Of a DNA stretch of 64,000 nucleotides, positions 49,248 through 58,656 are shown one piece after another. The translations under genes and the position numbers were made by a program. The notes beneath the pieces were generated by a model. The model made no database searches. It had not been told where the DNA came from and saw only the letters and a list, made by a program, of their open reading frames with translations. Numbering within the stretch: position 1 is the stretch's first letter; each line of letters starts with the position of its first letter. The stretch comes from Mannheimia bovis (GTDB taxonomy: Bacteria > Pseudomonadota > Gammaproteobacteria > Enterobacterales > Pasteurellaceae): the NCBI RefSeq assembly GCF_014541205.1, contig NZ_CP061280.1, forward strand, positions 884,798-948,797. The letters are read 5' to 3'.

Positions 49248-49778
49248 TTAAACTTTATTCCAAGGCATCTTGGCTAAAAAGATTGCCATTCCACAAAATC
49301 CTGAAATGCCTGCAAACATTAAACCCGCTCCGACAAAAGTAGCTAGAACATAGAATAAAGGGTTAATAAATGTTCCTAAGATCATACTTAATAAAATCAA
49401 TGAACCTGCTGCAATTTGGACTTGGCGTTGCATTTCAATAGGTTGTCTTTGATTTTTTTCTGTTAAGAAACCGGAAGATTTCCAGCCATTTAAGCCATCT
49501 TGTAGCAAGAAAATTTCTCTATTTTCTTCTGTATTCAATGCAACTAATTGATTACAGGCACTTCCTGTTCTTCCGCCTGATTTACAATAAAAAATAATAC
49601 AATTGCTATTTTTAGCCTGTTCGGGTAATCCTGTAGCCTGTAATTGAGCTAGAGGCGTGCAAACAGCACCTTGGATATGTTCACGCAAAAACTCTTCTGC
49701 TTGTCGAATATCTATGCAAACCGCTCCTTCTGCTATTTTTTGTTGTGCTTGAAAAGCAGTAATTGTGGATATAGACAT
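49248..49778 (-). CDS. ygaP: Membrane-anchored rhodanese (YgaP-like)
   Basis: A 176-residue protein. Residues 1-110 form a rhodanese domain with the active-site loop FYCKSGGRTGSA. Residues about 118-170 form two membrane helices (IAAGSLILLSMILGTF and FYVLATFVGAGLMFAGISG), as in E. coli YgaP. It moves sulfane sulfur at the inner membrane. It follows a DUF2892 gene and precedes the broken transporter. Confidence 0.9.
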   Translation of the reverse strand: MSISTITAFQAQQKIAEGAVCIDIRQAEEFLREHIQGAVCTPLAQLQATGLPEQAKNSNCIIFYCKSGGRTGSACNQLVALNTEENREIFLLQDGLNGWKSSGFLTEKNQRQPIEMQRQVQIAAGSLILLSMILGTFINPLFYVLATFVGAGLMFAGISGFCGMAIFLAKMPWNKV

Positions 49779-49863
49779 ATTATTAATCCTTATGAATGAA
49801 CTCCATTTAGTGATAAGTGGAGTGAGAAAATTAATCTTAAGACACTAATATTAAATTATTTTT

Positions 49864-50046
49864 TCATCGGGAAGTATTAATACCGAGCAGGCTATACAAC
49901 CCACAGCGAGAAAATACTCCGGTAGCTAAAGGAATTATTCCTAACCAACCCCACCAACCGATATAATTTGTTGCTGCAAGGATAATTAAGAGTAAACCAA
50001 TTACGATACGAATGATTTTGTCGATACCACCAACGTTCTTATTCAT
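49864..50046 (-). CDS. DUF2892 small inner membrane protein
   Basis: A 60-residue protein: MNKNVGGIDKIIRIVIGLLL, a second helix (WWGWLGIIPLATGVF), then SRCGLYSLLGIN with one Cys. It matches the DUF2892 family that is also fused to rhodanese in YgaP. AAGGAA lies before the ATG. It is the first gene of the operon. Confidence 0.85.
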   Translation of the reverse strand: MNKNVGGIDKIIRIVIGLLLIILAATNYIGWWGWLGIIPLATGVFSRCGLYSLLGINTSR

Positions 50047-50470
50047 AAGATGTTCCTTATATTAAAATTAAATGACATTACTTTATTTAAATATTTATAT
50101 ATTTTGATATTTAATATTTGTGATGTCAAAGGTTTTTTTGTGATCTATATCTCAAAATACAAAAAAGTTAAAATAATGTTAAAAATAGTGGTATGGTTTC
50201 TTACTTTGCAAGCTATATACAGAGGCAAGCTACAATTTGTAGCGGAAAAGAAAAAGAAGAGTGGCAGAATGCCACATCTATCGCTATTTTGATGAAAAGC
50301 TAAAAAAGTTTAGCTTGGTTGCTTTTTAGTCGAAAGGCAGAATTTGGTGGGTTTTATCTCTACTTTGAAAATATGACTGCATACAAAACTCCCGGAACCC
50401 TATTCGGTTTTTTTATAGTTCATTCCGTTGATTTGCAAAATGTTTGATTATTTGAACCGCTTGTAGCTTA
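50047..50470. other. Non-coding, A+T-rich gap
   Basis: No convincing gene. It should hold the promoter of the DUF2892-rhodanese operon; an imperfect inverted repeat of AAATATT / AATATTT type lies at about 50085-50120 and could be an operator. Two small hairpins follow (GTGGCA-GAA-TGCCAC near 50264; AAGCTAAA / TTTAGCTT near 50300) and a partial uptake core near 50455. Confidence 0.4.
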
Positions 50471-51346
50471 TTACCCAAGCACAACTAAAATAGCTGCAAT
50501 CACCACCAAAATCAGCCCAATAAAATCTTGAATTTTTAGCCGCTCCTTAAAGATAAAATAGGATATGCCAAGAATAAAGAAAATCTCCACTTGCCCGAGC
50601 GTTTTTACAAAGGCAACGTGGTTGAGGCTCATTGCATTAAACCAGCCGAATGAACCGAGAAATGAAAACAGGCTCGTGAGCATCCCCAGTTTTGGGAAAC
50701 GGAAAAATTTTCTTAAAGTGTCAGGCTGGAAAAACACTAAATAACCAACCAATAATGCTGCCTCAAAGCTGATAACGGAAAATAACACCCAAGCGGCTGA
50801 GATCAAAAAATGGCTGTTCAGTTGCAAGCTTGCCTCCCGAACCCAAAGTGAGGTGAGGGCAAAGCATAGACCGCTGGCTATACCGAGGAAAAGCGTTTTC
50901 CAAGAAAGTTGTCGTAAGTTACCGCTGCCGGTCATCAAGAAAATCGCCACGCCACCTAAAACAACGCCAAGCCAGCCAATGGTGCTGATAGTTACGCCGA
51001 AAAACATTACCCCAAGTAGGGCTGCCCAAACCGCCTCACTTTTGGCTAAGCCAACACCAATGGCGTAATTTTTGAGATGAAAAAGTTGTACCATTAATGA
51101 AGTCGCCCAAATTTGAGCCAAGCCTGCCCCTACCACATAGACAAAAAAGAGCGGCGGGAAATTCGGTAAAGTGAGCGATTCATCGTGCCAATACAAAAAT
51201 GCCAAATAGCCACTAGCCAAGGGGACGGCATAGAAAAAGCGGGCAAGCGTTACCCCCAGCACCGGCACATCTCGGCTGAGCTGTTTTTGAAAGGCATTGC
51301 GACCAGCTTGAGCAATGGCTGCAAGCAGGGTAAACCAAATCCACAT
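50471..51346 (-). CDS. DMT-superfamily (EamA) transporter
   Basis: A 291-residue membrane protein with about 10 hydrophobic segments and two EamA repeats. The opening MWIWFTLLAAIAQAGRNAFQK is typical of the drug/metabolite transporter superfamily. The substrate cannot be told. It is a single gene, divergent from yecE. Confidence 0.85.
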   Translation of the reverse strand: MWIWFTLLAAIAQAGRNAFQKQLSRDVPVLGVTLARFFYAVPLASGYLAFLYWHDESLTLPNFPPLFFVYVVGAGLAQIWATSLMVQLFHLKNYAIGVGLAKSEAVWAALLGVMFFGVTISTIGWLGVVLGGVAIFLMTGSGNLRQLSWKTLFLGIASGLCFALTSLWVREASLQLNSHFLISAAWVLFSVISFEAALLVGYLVFFQPDTLRKFFRFPKLGMLTSLFSFLGSFGWFNAMSLNHVAFVKTLGQVEIFFILGISYFIFKERLKIQDFIGLILVVIAAILVVLG

Positions 51347-51447
51347 AGTGATTCCTCACAACAAAAGAGAGTCAATCTTACTCTTTTATTAATAGTTTGC
51401 AAGCGGTCTAAAAATGACTAAAATTTGCAAAAAAATTTTGAAACAAT

Positions 51448-52293
51448 ATGAATAAAAACTTTCCCCAAATTTATATCGGCACCGGTGGTTATGCTGACAC
51501 TGACTTAATCGGCACGCTTTACCCTTACGGCACTAAGAAAGAAGATTTTTTAGCGGTATATAGCCAACATTACGACACCCTTGAAATCAACAGCACTTTC
51601 CACGCCCCGATTGGCTTAAAAGCCTTTGAAGGAATGGTGGAAAAAGCGGCGGGTAGACTAAATTTTTCGGTGAAGTTACATCAAGATTTCAGCCATAACC
51701 GCACGGCAACTCAAGAGCAAGCGGAGGCGTTTCTGAATGCTCTCACACCACTGAGTGAGCAAGGCTTGTTAGCAAATTTATTTGTGCAATTCCCTACTCA
51801 ATTTGAACGAACGCCGCTTAACCGCCGTTACCTTGCGGAATTATGCCAATGGTTTGGTGATTATCCGCTTGCCATTGAGTTCCGCCATCCAAGTTGGCAT
51901 ATTCCTGCGGTGTTTGACACCTTTGCCAAAAGCCCGGATTTGATTTGGTGCAATGTGGATTATCCGCAAAATATCGGCTTGCCGGCATTTCATTTTTTCG
52001 CTAATCAACGTACCGCCTATTTGAGATTACACGGCAGAAACCCAAATTGGTGGAAAGGGCAAAGTGCCGCCGAACGCCACGATTACCGTTATTCAGACGA
52101 GGAATTAAAAGGCTTGGCAGAGTTGCTTGTGCAAAAGAAAGCAGAATTTGACAAACTCTACCTCTATTTTGAAAACACCACCAAAAGCCACGCATTTTAT
52201 AATATCCAAACGCTCAAAGGCTTTTTGGCGGAGAAAGGATTTCAAATTAAACCGGTGCCGGAACATTTGTTAGGGCAGCAGAGTTTGTTTTAG
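51448..52293 (+). CDS. yecE: DUF72 family protein YecE
   Basis: A 281-residue TIM-barrel-like protein: IGTGGYADTDLIGTLYP, then YSQHYDTLEINSTFHAP, then FSVKLHQDFSH and IEFRHPSW. These blocks define DUF72/YecE. It is widely conserved, with no known reaction. Confidence 0.9.
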   Translation: MNKNFPQIYIGTGGYADTDLIGTLYPYGTKKEDFLAVYSQHYDTLEINSTFHAPIGLKAFEGMVEKAAGRLNFSVKLHQDFSHNRTATQEQAEAFLNALTPLSEQGLLANLFVQFPTQFERTPLNRRYLAELCQWFGDYPLAIEFRHPSWHIPAVFDTFAKSPDLIWCNVDYPQNIGLPAFHFFANQRTAYLRLHGRNPNWWKGQSAAERHDYRYSDEELKGLAELLVQKKAEFDKLYLYFENTTKSHAFYNIQTLKGFLAEKGFQIKPVPEHLLGQQSLF

Positions 52294-52303
52294 GCATAAA
52301 AAA

Positions 52304-52430
52304 GAGCAGCAGAGCTGCTCAATTATGCGTAACCCGGCACGGCTCGTGCCGGGAACTAAAAAGACGATTTGCAAATTATTTTGCTTTTTCGACCGCTTGT
52401 TAAAACAAAAGGGCGAATAATGATTCGCCC
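52304..52430. repeat. Cluster of three perfect hairpins after yecE
   Basis: GAGCAGC-AGA-GCTGCTC (52304-52320), CCCGGCACG-GCT-CGTGCCGGG (52333-52353) and GGGCGAAT-AATG-ATTCGCCC (52411-52430) lie within 130 bases, with a partial uptake core (GACCGCTTGT) between. The first has AAAAAA at its left, making it a terminator for the minus-strand gene at 52439. The third, followed by CTACA, resembles a dispersed palindromic repeat of the TGTAGGGG-stem type. Confidence 0.7.
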
Positions 52431-52438
52431 CTACAAGG

Positions 52439-52864
52439 TTATTTTTGTAATTCGAGAGAATTTTTTAACTTTTCTTGGAAAAATGCTTTTACATCTGATC
52501 GTGAAAAAACATAGAAAAATAACATAGATAGCCCAAGTATTAGAATAAATTGAATAACACTTGCTAATTCGAATTCAATGAATACTATCGATAGAAAGCT
52601 ATTAATGAGTTTAGGAATTAACCAAACCCATATTACTATCTTACTCCAATATGCTCCTTTGAGTGCTCCAATGGAAGCAATAATTAGCATTACAGGATAA
52701 GTAATAGGATTTAAAAAACGATACAAATTTATTGAGAGGTCATCTCCCTCTTTGAATATTTGTGCTACTTTAATCACAGAGTATCCTTGAAAAATAATTA
52801 TACCGAAGGAGATAATTATTAGCCCATATATAATAATAGAAAGAGAAATTGGTCTTTTCATCAT
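52439..52864 (-). CDS. Small integral membrane protein of unknown function
   Basis: An about 141-residue protein with four hydrophobic segments (SLSIIIYGLIIISFGIIIF, then others ending LILGLSMLFFYVF) and a charged tail. I do not recognise the family. The start at 52864 or 52861 (MMKRPISLS) is preferred; longer frames would overlap the aspS end and its terminator. No clear Shine-Dalgarno is seen. Base composition is A+T-rich compared with its neighbours. Confidence 0.6.
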   Translation of the reverse strand: MMKRPISLSIIIYGLIIISFGIIIFQGYSVIKVAQIFKEGDDLSINLYRFLNPITYPVMLIIASIGALKGAYWSKIVIWVWLIPKLINSFLSIVFIEFELASVIQFILILGLSMLFFYVFSRSDVKAFFQEKLKNSLELQK

Positions 52865-52869
52865 AAATT

Positions 52870-52910
52870 TAATAAAAGAAAGGTAGGCTAGATTTGCTCT
52901 AAGCCTACCT
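52870..52910 (-). terminator. Terminator of aspS
   Basis: AGGTAGGCT / AGCCTACCT stem with a 12-base loop, followed on the minus strand by TTCTTTTATT. The next gene's start codon lies 17-20 bases past the stem. Confidence 0.8.
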
Positions 52911-52916
52911 ATTTTA

Positions 52917-54683
52917 TTACTCCTGTACAATCGTTCTAATTGCCAACTCATCCAACGCTTTCGGATTTGCAAAGCTTGGGGCTTCGGTCATCAAGCAAGC
53001 TGCTGCGGTGGTTTTCGGGAAGGCGATAACATCACGGATGTTATCGGTGCCGGTAATCAGCATTGTTAAACGGTCTAAACCGAATGCCAAGCCAGCGTGT
53101 GGCGGTGTACCGAATTTTAACGCATCTAATAAGAAACCGAATTTCTCTTGTTGTTCGTCTTCGTTAATGCCTAAAATGCTGAACACGGTTTGTTGCATCT
53201 GTTGGCTGAAAATACGCACTGAGCCGCCACCTACTTCGTAGCCGTTGATCACCATATCGTAAGCATTTGCTACGGCATTTTCAGGATCTTTCACTAATTC
53301 TTCAGGTGATAAATCTTTTGGCGATGTGAACGGGTGGTGCATTGCTGAAAGATTGCCTTCATCATCACGCTCGAACATTGGGAAGTCGATAACCCAAAGT
53401 GGTTTCCAAGCTGTTGTATCGGTTAAGCTTAAATCGTTACCCACTTTTAAGCGTAACGCACCAATTGCATTGGTTGCCACGTGCCAGTTATCTGCACCGA
53501 AGAAAATAATGTCTTCATTTTGTACATTTAAGCGAGCGAATAGAGCTTTTAACACTTCTTCGTTTAAGAATTTTGCCACCGGGCTTTGAATGCCTTCTAA
53601 ACCTGCGTTTACATCATTCACTTTTAGCCACGCTAAACCTTTTGCACCGTAAATGCCCACAAATTGGGTGTATTCATCAATGTTTTTACGGGTTAATGCT
53701 GCACCGTTTGGCACACGCAATGCTACAACACGTCCTTTTGGATCGTTTGCCGGACCGCTGAAAACTTTGAAATCCACGTCTTTTAGAATATCAGCCACAT
53801 CTACCATTTCGAGTGGGTTACGCAAATCCGGTTTGTCTGAGCCGAAACGTTGCATCGATTCCTGCCAAGTCATCATTGGGAATTTACCTAAATCTACGCC
53901 TAAGGTTGTTTTCCATAAGCCGTGAATCATCTCTTCCATTAATGCACGCACTTCTTCCGCTGTTAGGAATGAAGTTTCCACATCGATTTGAGTAAATTCA
54001 GGTTGGCGGTCTGCACGCAAATCTTCATCACGGAAACATTTTACGATTTGGTAATAACGGTCAAAGCCCGACATCATTAATAGCTGTTTGAAAAGCTGTG
54101 GCGATTGCGGTAGTGCATAGAATTTGCCTTTATGCACTCGGCTTGGCACTAAATAGTCACGTGCACCTTCAGGGGTAGCTTTTGTCAGCATTGGGGTTTC
54201 AATATCTAAGAAACCGTGTTCGTCCATAAAACGGCGAACAAAGCTGGTAATTTTGGCACGGGTTTTCAATTTTTCCGCCATTTCCGGGCGGCGTAAATCT
54301 AAGTAGCGATATTTTAAACGCTGTTCTTCCGAGTTGTTTTGGTTGAAGTCGAGCGGCATCACTTCAGCGTTGTTATACACCACTAAGTTTTTCACTAATA
54401 CTTCAATTTCGCCGGTCGCCATCTCTTTGTTGATTTGCGATTCATCACGAGCAATCACTTCGCCTTGAATTTGCACACAGGCTTCCGAACGCAGAGCAGA
54501 GGCTTGTTTGAACAGTGCTTCATCTTTTTCATCAAAGAATACCTGCACAATACCTTCACGGTCACGAATTTGCATAAAAATAAAACGACCAAGGTTACGA
54601 ACACGGTGTACCCAACCACTGAGGGTAACTGCTTGTCCAACGTGCGAGCGGTTTAAATGACCGCAATAGTGAGAACGCATCAT
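52917..54683 (-). CDS. aspS: Aspartyl-tRNA synthetase
   Basis: A 588-residue class II synthetase of the bacterial type, with the anticodon-binding OB fold ([20 protein letters not shown]) at the N-terminus, motif 2 ([18 protein letters not shown]), the GAD insertion in the centre, and motif 3 ([12 protein letters not shown]) near the end. It charges tRNA-Asp. It is a single gene with its own terminator. Confidence 0.98.
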   Translation of the reverse strand: MMRSHYCGHLNRSHVGQAVTLSGWVHRVRNLGRFIFMQIRDREGIVQVFFDEKDEALFKQASALRSEACVQIQGEVIARDESQINKEMATGEIEVLVKNLVVYNNAEVMPLDFNQNNSEEQRLKYRYLDLRRPEMAEKLKTRAKITSFVRRFMDEHGFLDIETPMLTKATPEGARDYLVPSRVHKGKFYALPQSPQLFKQLLMMSGFDRYYQIVKCFRDEDLRADRQPEFTQIDVETSFLTAEEVRALMEEMIHGLWKTTLGVDLGKFPMMTWQESMQRFGSDKPDLRNPLEMVDVADILKDVDFKVFSGPANDPKGRVVALRVPNGAALTRKNIDEYTQFVGIYGAKGLAWLKVNDVNAGLEGIQSPVAKFLNEEVLKALFARLNVQNEDIIFFGADNWHVATNAIGALRLKVGNDLSLTDTTAWKPLWVIDFPMFERDDEGNLSAMHHPFTSPKDLSPEELVKDPENAVANAYDMVINGYEVGGGSVRIFSQQMQQTVFSILGINEDEQQEKFGFLLDALKFGTPPHAGLAFGLDRLTMLITGTDNIRDVIAFPKTTAAACLMTEAPSFANPKALDELAIRTIVQE

Positions 54684-54777
54684 AAAAATTTTCCTTTTCT
54701 AAAATTAGGTTCCGAATTTCGGAGAAAACTTTGGGATTATAGCGGAAATTTCAGGGGAAATGGATCAATAAAAGCAC

Positions 54778-54835
54778 ACAAGCGGTGATTTTTTACAGAA
54801 ATTTTGCAAAATTTCCTCAAAAATTCACCGCTTGT
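54778..54835 (-). terminator. Inverted uptake-sequence pair after lysO
   Basis: ACAAGCGGTGATTTTT (54778-54793) pairs with AAAAATTCACCGCTTGT (54819-54835). The extended match beyond the core makes a long stem. It lies just past the lysO stop codon on the minus strand. Confidence 0.75.
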
Positions 54836-54838
54836 ATT

Positions 54839-55750
54839 TTAGCCTTCCAACCCAATAAAAATCGCTAGCAGTAGTGGAGCGGCTAAATTGACAATAAAGC
54901 CAAAACTAATCGCAAGTGGCACAATTTGAATACCCCCCGATTTTTGAATGATCGGGAGCATACAGTCAAGGGAGGTTGCTCCGCCAATACCGACCGCGGT
55001 TGAGGGGAACTGCCGCATAAAGAGCGGCACTAAAAACAGGCATAAAATCTCACGGGAAATATCATTGAAAAAGGCGATACTGCCGTAAATCGGACCCCAA
55101 GCATCGTTTACCAACACGCTTGAAAGCGAATACCAGCCGAATGCTGAGGCAAATGTTAAGCCTTTAGCAAGTGAAATATTGAGTAAAAATGAGGCAATTA
55201 TGCCACCAATTAGCGAGCTTGCAATCATCACAATTGAAGTGTAGATGCCCCGTTTGTTGAAAAACACTTCACGCAATGGAATGCCGCTGTTGCGAAGCTG
55301 AATCCCCACCCCGAAAATCATCACTTCTAAAACGTAGGTGCTGGCGTGCAGTGGGAAATCTACCGAACCTTTGGTGAAATAGCCGATAATGCCACCTAAC
55401 AAGGTAACTCCGATTAATTTAAAGGAATCAATGAGTAAATGCAGACGAGAGGGGAGTTCGTCTTGGCTTACTTGTTTTCTATTCATAGGTTGTAATTTGT
55501 CATAAATCACTAAACCGGCAATATTTGAAAGAAGCAAAATAGCAACTAAACTAAATGCCATTCCGCCAATTTGTGGTAGCTCTGTTAAGATGTTGTCAAT
55601 TTGTCCGAGCGAAATTCCCATTACCAATAAAATCAGATAAAGGCAGATATTCACCACTTTATTTACAAAAGTTAAATAACGAGGGTTTTTAAGTTTAATT
55701 AAGTAACCGAGAAAAAGCGGAATCAGCACAATGGCTAAACCGTAGAGCAT
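54839..55750 (-). CDS. lysO: Lysine exporter LysO (YbjE family)
   Basis: A 303-residue membrane protein with about 8 hydrophobic segments. The central block (FGWYSLSSVLVNDAWGPIYG, then FFNDISREILCLFLVPL) and ATSLDCMLPIIQKSGG match DUF340/LysO. In E. coli it exports lysine and thialysine. No lysine riboswitch is visible in the 100 bases before it. Confidence 0.9.
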   Translation of the reverse strand: MLYGLAIVLIPLFLGYLIKLKNPRYLTFVNKVVNICLYLILLVMGISLGQIDNILTELPQIGGMAFSLVAILLLSNIAGLVIYDKLQPMNRKQVSQDELPSRLHLLIDSFKLIGVTLLGGIIGYFTKGSVDFPLHASTYVLEVMIFGVGIQLRNSGIPLREVFFNKRGIYTSIVMIASSLIGGIIASFLLNISLAKGLTFASAFGWYSLSSVLVNDAWGPIYGSIAFFNDISREILCLFLVPLFMRQFPSTAVGIGGATSLDCMLPIIQKSGGIQIVPLAISFGFIVNLAAPLLLAIFIGLEG

Positions 55751-55874
55751 TTTTTATCCTTATTATTTGTATTGACTTAGAACTTGAAATTGTAGCAATA
55801 AGGGCATAAAATAAAACTGGTTTTATATACAGCTTTTCAGTCTCAAGCGGTCATTTTTGAGGAAATTTTTGCAA

Positions 55875-56951
55875 ATGCTTACTCAATTTCAACGGAAAAT
55901 TATCCATATCGATATGGACTGTTTTTACGCTGCGGTAGAAATGCGAGAAAATCCCTCTTTGGTGGGTAAGCCTATTGCGGTGGGAGGCAGTGCTAATCAG
56001 CGAGGTGTGTTGGCAACTTGCAATTATGAGGCGAGAAAATTTGGCTTACACAGTGCAATGGCAACAGCAACAGCGTTGAAAAAATGCCCGAAGTTGATTT
56101 TATTGCCTGTCAATATGCCGTTATATAAAGCCGTTTCGGCACAAATTCACGAGATTTTTCATCGTTATACCGATGTTATTGAAGCTCTTTCACTCGATGA
56201 GGCTTATTTAGACGTGAGTGAATGCGAACTTCATTCAGGTTCTGCCACTTGGATTGCAGAGGCTATCCGTAATGATATTTTCAATGAACTGAAATTAACC
56301 GCCTCTGCCGGCGTTGCTCCGCTGAAATTTTTAGCCAAAATTGCCTCTGATCAAAACAAACCGAACGGGCAGTTTGTGATAAAGCCTAATGATGTGCAAA
56401 ATTTTGTGAAAAATCTACCGCTTGCAAAAATCCCCGGCGTAGGCAAAGTAATTAATGAAAAATTAAAGCAGCTTGGTTTTGAAACCTGTGGCGATATTCA
56501 GCAAGCAGAAAAAGCGATGATTTACCGTGAATTTGGTAAATTTGGACAAAGATTGTGGGATTTTAGCCACGGCATAGACGAAAGAGTAGTAGAGCCTTAT
56601 CGCCCAAGAAAGTCATTAGCGGTAGAAAATACGTTACTTGATGATATTTGGACATTTGAGCAAGCCAAATCAGTGATTGCGGAGCTATTTGATAAATTAG
56701 CATTTAGGATTCAGCGGAACTGGTCAGATGTGCCGTTAGCTGAATTTAAAAAATTAGGCATAAAATTGAAGTTTGATGACTTTACCCAAACCACGCTTGA
56801 GCGAACTACCGAAGGCTTTGCCTACCAGCGATTTGAGGAATTATTAGCACAAATTTTTGTACGTAGAAATAAGCGAAAAATCCGCTTAATCGGCTTAAAT
56901 GTGCATTTTCCCGAGAAAAAAGTAAATAAGCAGTTAAATTTATGGGAATAA
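55875..56951 (+). CDS. dinB: DNA polymerase IV
   Basis: A 358-residue Y-family polymerase. The catalytic Asp lies in IIHIDMDCFYAAVEMREN and the Asp-Glu pair in SLDEAYLDVS, with a helix-hairpin-helix (IPGVGKVINEKL) and a C-terminal little-finger domain ending in a beta-clamp motif (KKVNKQLNLW). It carries out error-prone bypass synthesis. The ATG at 55875 is preferred to an upstream TTG that lies in an uptake sequence. No clear LexA site is seen. Confidence 0.96.
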   Translation: MLTQFQRKIIHIDMDCFYAAVEMRENPSLVGKPIAVGGSANQRGVLATCNYEARKFGLHSAMATATALKKCPKLILLPVNMPLYKAVSAQIHEIFHRYTDVIEALSLDEAYLDVSECELHSGSATWIAEAIRNDIFNELKLTASAGVAPLKFLAKIASDQNKPNGQFVIKPNDVQNFVKNLPLAKIPGVGKVINEKLKQLGFETCGDIQQAEKAMIYREFGKFGQRLWDFSHGIDERVVEPYRPRKSLAVENTLLDDIWTFEQAKSVIAELFDKLAFRIQRNWSDVPLAEFKKLGIKLKFDDFTQTTLERTTEGFAYQRFEELLAQIFVRRNKRKIRLIGLNVHFPEKKVNKQLNLWE

Positions 56952-57038
56952 TTGTGAACAAACTCTTGAATTTGCTGACAAAAGCATTATCTTAATTAGG
57001 CAACATTGCATCTATTATTTTTGGAGATTTACAACATT

Positions 57039-57908
57039 ATGGCAAAACGTGTCATTCTATTTTTATTAACCAACTTAGCGATTACCTTTGTTTTAGGTAT
57101 TGTTTTAAATATTATTTTTAATGTAACCGGTATTCAAGGGCAGAGTGTTGGTGGGATTTTAATTCTTTCTTTAGTATTTGGTTTCAGCGGTTCTTTAATT
57201 TCCCTGTTTTTATCTAAATCAATGGCGTTACGCTCAGTTGGAGCAGAAGTAATTAAACAGCCTCGTAATGAAGCGGAGCAATGGTTATTTAACACCGTTC
57301 AACGTCAAGCACAGCAAGCAAATATCCCAATGCCGGATATTGCTATTTATCATTCAGCAGACGTAAACGCATTTGCCACAGGGGCAACAAAGAGCAATTC
57401 GTTAGTTGCGGTAAGTACAGGTTTACTTAACTCAATGACCCAAGATGAAGCGGAAGCGGTAGTAGCTCACGAAGTGGCACACATTGCTAACGGCGATATG
57501 GTAACAATGACGCTTTTACAAGGTGTGTTGAATACTTTCGTGATTTTCTTGGCTCGTATTATTTCAACTGCAGCAGCAAGCTCTCGTGATGAAAACGGTA
57601 ACTCAAGCACTAACACGTTAGTGTTTTGGGTAGTAGATATTGTGTTGCAGATGGTATTTGGTGTGTTAGCAACAATGATCGCAATGTGGTTCTCCCGCCA
57701 GCGTGAATTCCGTGCAGACGCAGGCTCGGCACAATTAGTCGGCAAAGAGAAAATGATTGCGGCTTTACAGCGTTTACAACGCATTCACGAGCCACAAGAA
57801 TTACACGGTTCTCTTGCGGCATTTATGATTAACGGTGCACGTGGTAAGGAATTATTTATGAGCCACCCACCGTTAGAAAAACGTATCGAAGCGTTAAGAG
57901 GCTTATAA
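57039..57908 (+). CDS. htpX: Membrane zinc metalloprotease HtpX
   Basis: A 289-residue protein with two N-terminal membrane helices, the zinc motif [13 protein letters not shown] (HExxH), two further hydrophobic segments, and [17 protein letters not shown] with the third ligand Glu. It degrades damaged membrane proteins, together with FtsH. TTGGAG lies upstream of the ATG at 57039. Confidence 0.96.
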   Translation: MAKRVILFLLTNLAITFVLGIVLNIIFNVTGIQGQSVGGILILSLVFGFSGSLISLFLSKSMALRSVGAEVIKQPRNEAEQWLFNTVQRQAQQANIPMPDIAIYHSADVNAFATGATKSNSLVAVSTGLLNSMTQDEAEAVVAHEVAHIANGDMVTMTLLQGVLNTFVIFLARIISTAAASSRDENGNSSTNTLVFWVVDIVLQMVFGVLATMIAMWFSRQREFRADAGSAQLVGKEKMIAALQRLQRIHEPQELHGSLAAFMINGARGKELFMSHPPLEKRIEALRGL

Positions 57909-57916
57909 TTAAATAC

Positions 57917-57959
57917 AAGCGGTTGTTTTTTGTAAAAAATTTACTAAAAACAACCGCTT
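57917..57959 (+). terminator. Inverted uptake-sequence pair after htpX
   Basis: AAGCGGTTGTTTTT pairs with AAAAACAACCGCTT, a stem of about 14 bp, followed by TGTTCTTT. It lies between the convergent htpX and the YqaA-like gene. Confidence 0.8.
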
Positions 57960-57965
57960 TGTTCT

Positions 57966-58457
57966 TTATAAAACATATTTCAAAACAGGGTAGAGTGTTG
58001 CCAGTAGAAAGAGGTATCGCAATAGCTTGCCAATCACAATAAAAATAACGCTTTGCCAAAGGTTGAACCGTAGCCAGCCTGCAATGCCACAGAAAATATC
58101 GCCAACAATGGGTAGCCAACTAAAAAGTAAGACTAAAACGCCATATTTTTTACTTTTTTCTAATGCCCATTGTGTATAGCGATTGTTCGCTTTTTTAGGG
58201 TGAGGCAGCAATAATCCCATTGCATACGTAATCAAGCTGCCTAAGCTATTGCCTAATGTTGCTGCTGTTACTAGAGCAAATAATGGGGAGTAAAGTGTTT
58301 CATTTGACACAATATGCCGGCTTGCAAGAGTGGTAAAAATGATCTCAGAATTTCCCAGCAATAGGGTTGAGCTGAGTAGCCCGCTAAAAAACATTGTAAT
58401 GAGTTGGTTTTGTTCAGAGAAGAATAAGCTGAAAAATGAAGTGAGATATTCTGTCAT
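57966..58457 (-). CDS. DedA/VTT-domain membrane protein, YqaA-like
   Basis: A 163-residue membrane protein with 4-5 hydrophobic segments. It has a conserved GNSLGSLITYAMG stretch and a later WLPIVGDIFCGIAGWLR, the pattern of YqaA and short DedA proteins. Such proteins are linked to membrane-potential maintenance or lipid scrambling. No partner gene is seen. Confidence 0.82.
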   Translation of the reverse strand: MTEYLTSFFSLFFSEQNQLITMFFSGLLSSTLLLGNSEIIFTTLASRHIVSNETLYSPLFALVTAATLGNSLGSLITYAMGLLLPHPKKANNRYTQWALEKSKKYGVLVLLFSWLPIVGDIFCGIAGWLRFNLWQSVIFIVIGKLLRYLFLLATLYPVLKYVL

Positions 58458-58526
58458 AAATTTATTGTTGATTTGTTAATAATTTGTTTGCTTAAATTTG
58501 ATTAAATGTTGTGCTTTTAACGGATT

Positions 58527-58540
58527 TTGTTCTATATCAA
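58527..58540 (+). promoter_or_regulatory. Candidate FNR site upstream of focA
   Basis: TTGTT-CTAT-ATCAA matches the FNR consensus TTGAT-N4-ATCAA at 9 of 10 positions. It lies about 117 bases before the focA ATG. Anaerobic activation of focA-pflB by FNR is established in E. coli. Confidence 0.65.
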
Positions 58541-58656
58541 AAAAATGGGTGGAAATACCTCTGATTATGTAAGATTTTATTTAAAGATGAAACGAAGAGG
58601 TCTATAATTCCTTCAAAATATATCGGTTTTTCAATTCTCATAATTAAGGTTATCTG

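Noticed and set aside
50050-50292. An 80-residue plus-strand open frame between the DUF2892 and DMT genes
   Set aside because: It is A+T-rich and Lys/Ile-biased, with no family match and no ribosome site, and it begins in the promoter region of the divergent operon.
55751-55860. Lysine riboswitch before lysO
   Set aside because: The upstream gap is about 100 bases and shows none of the conserved L-box blocks.
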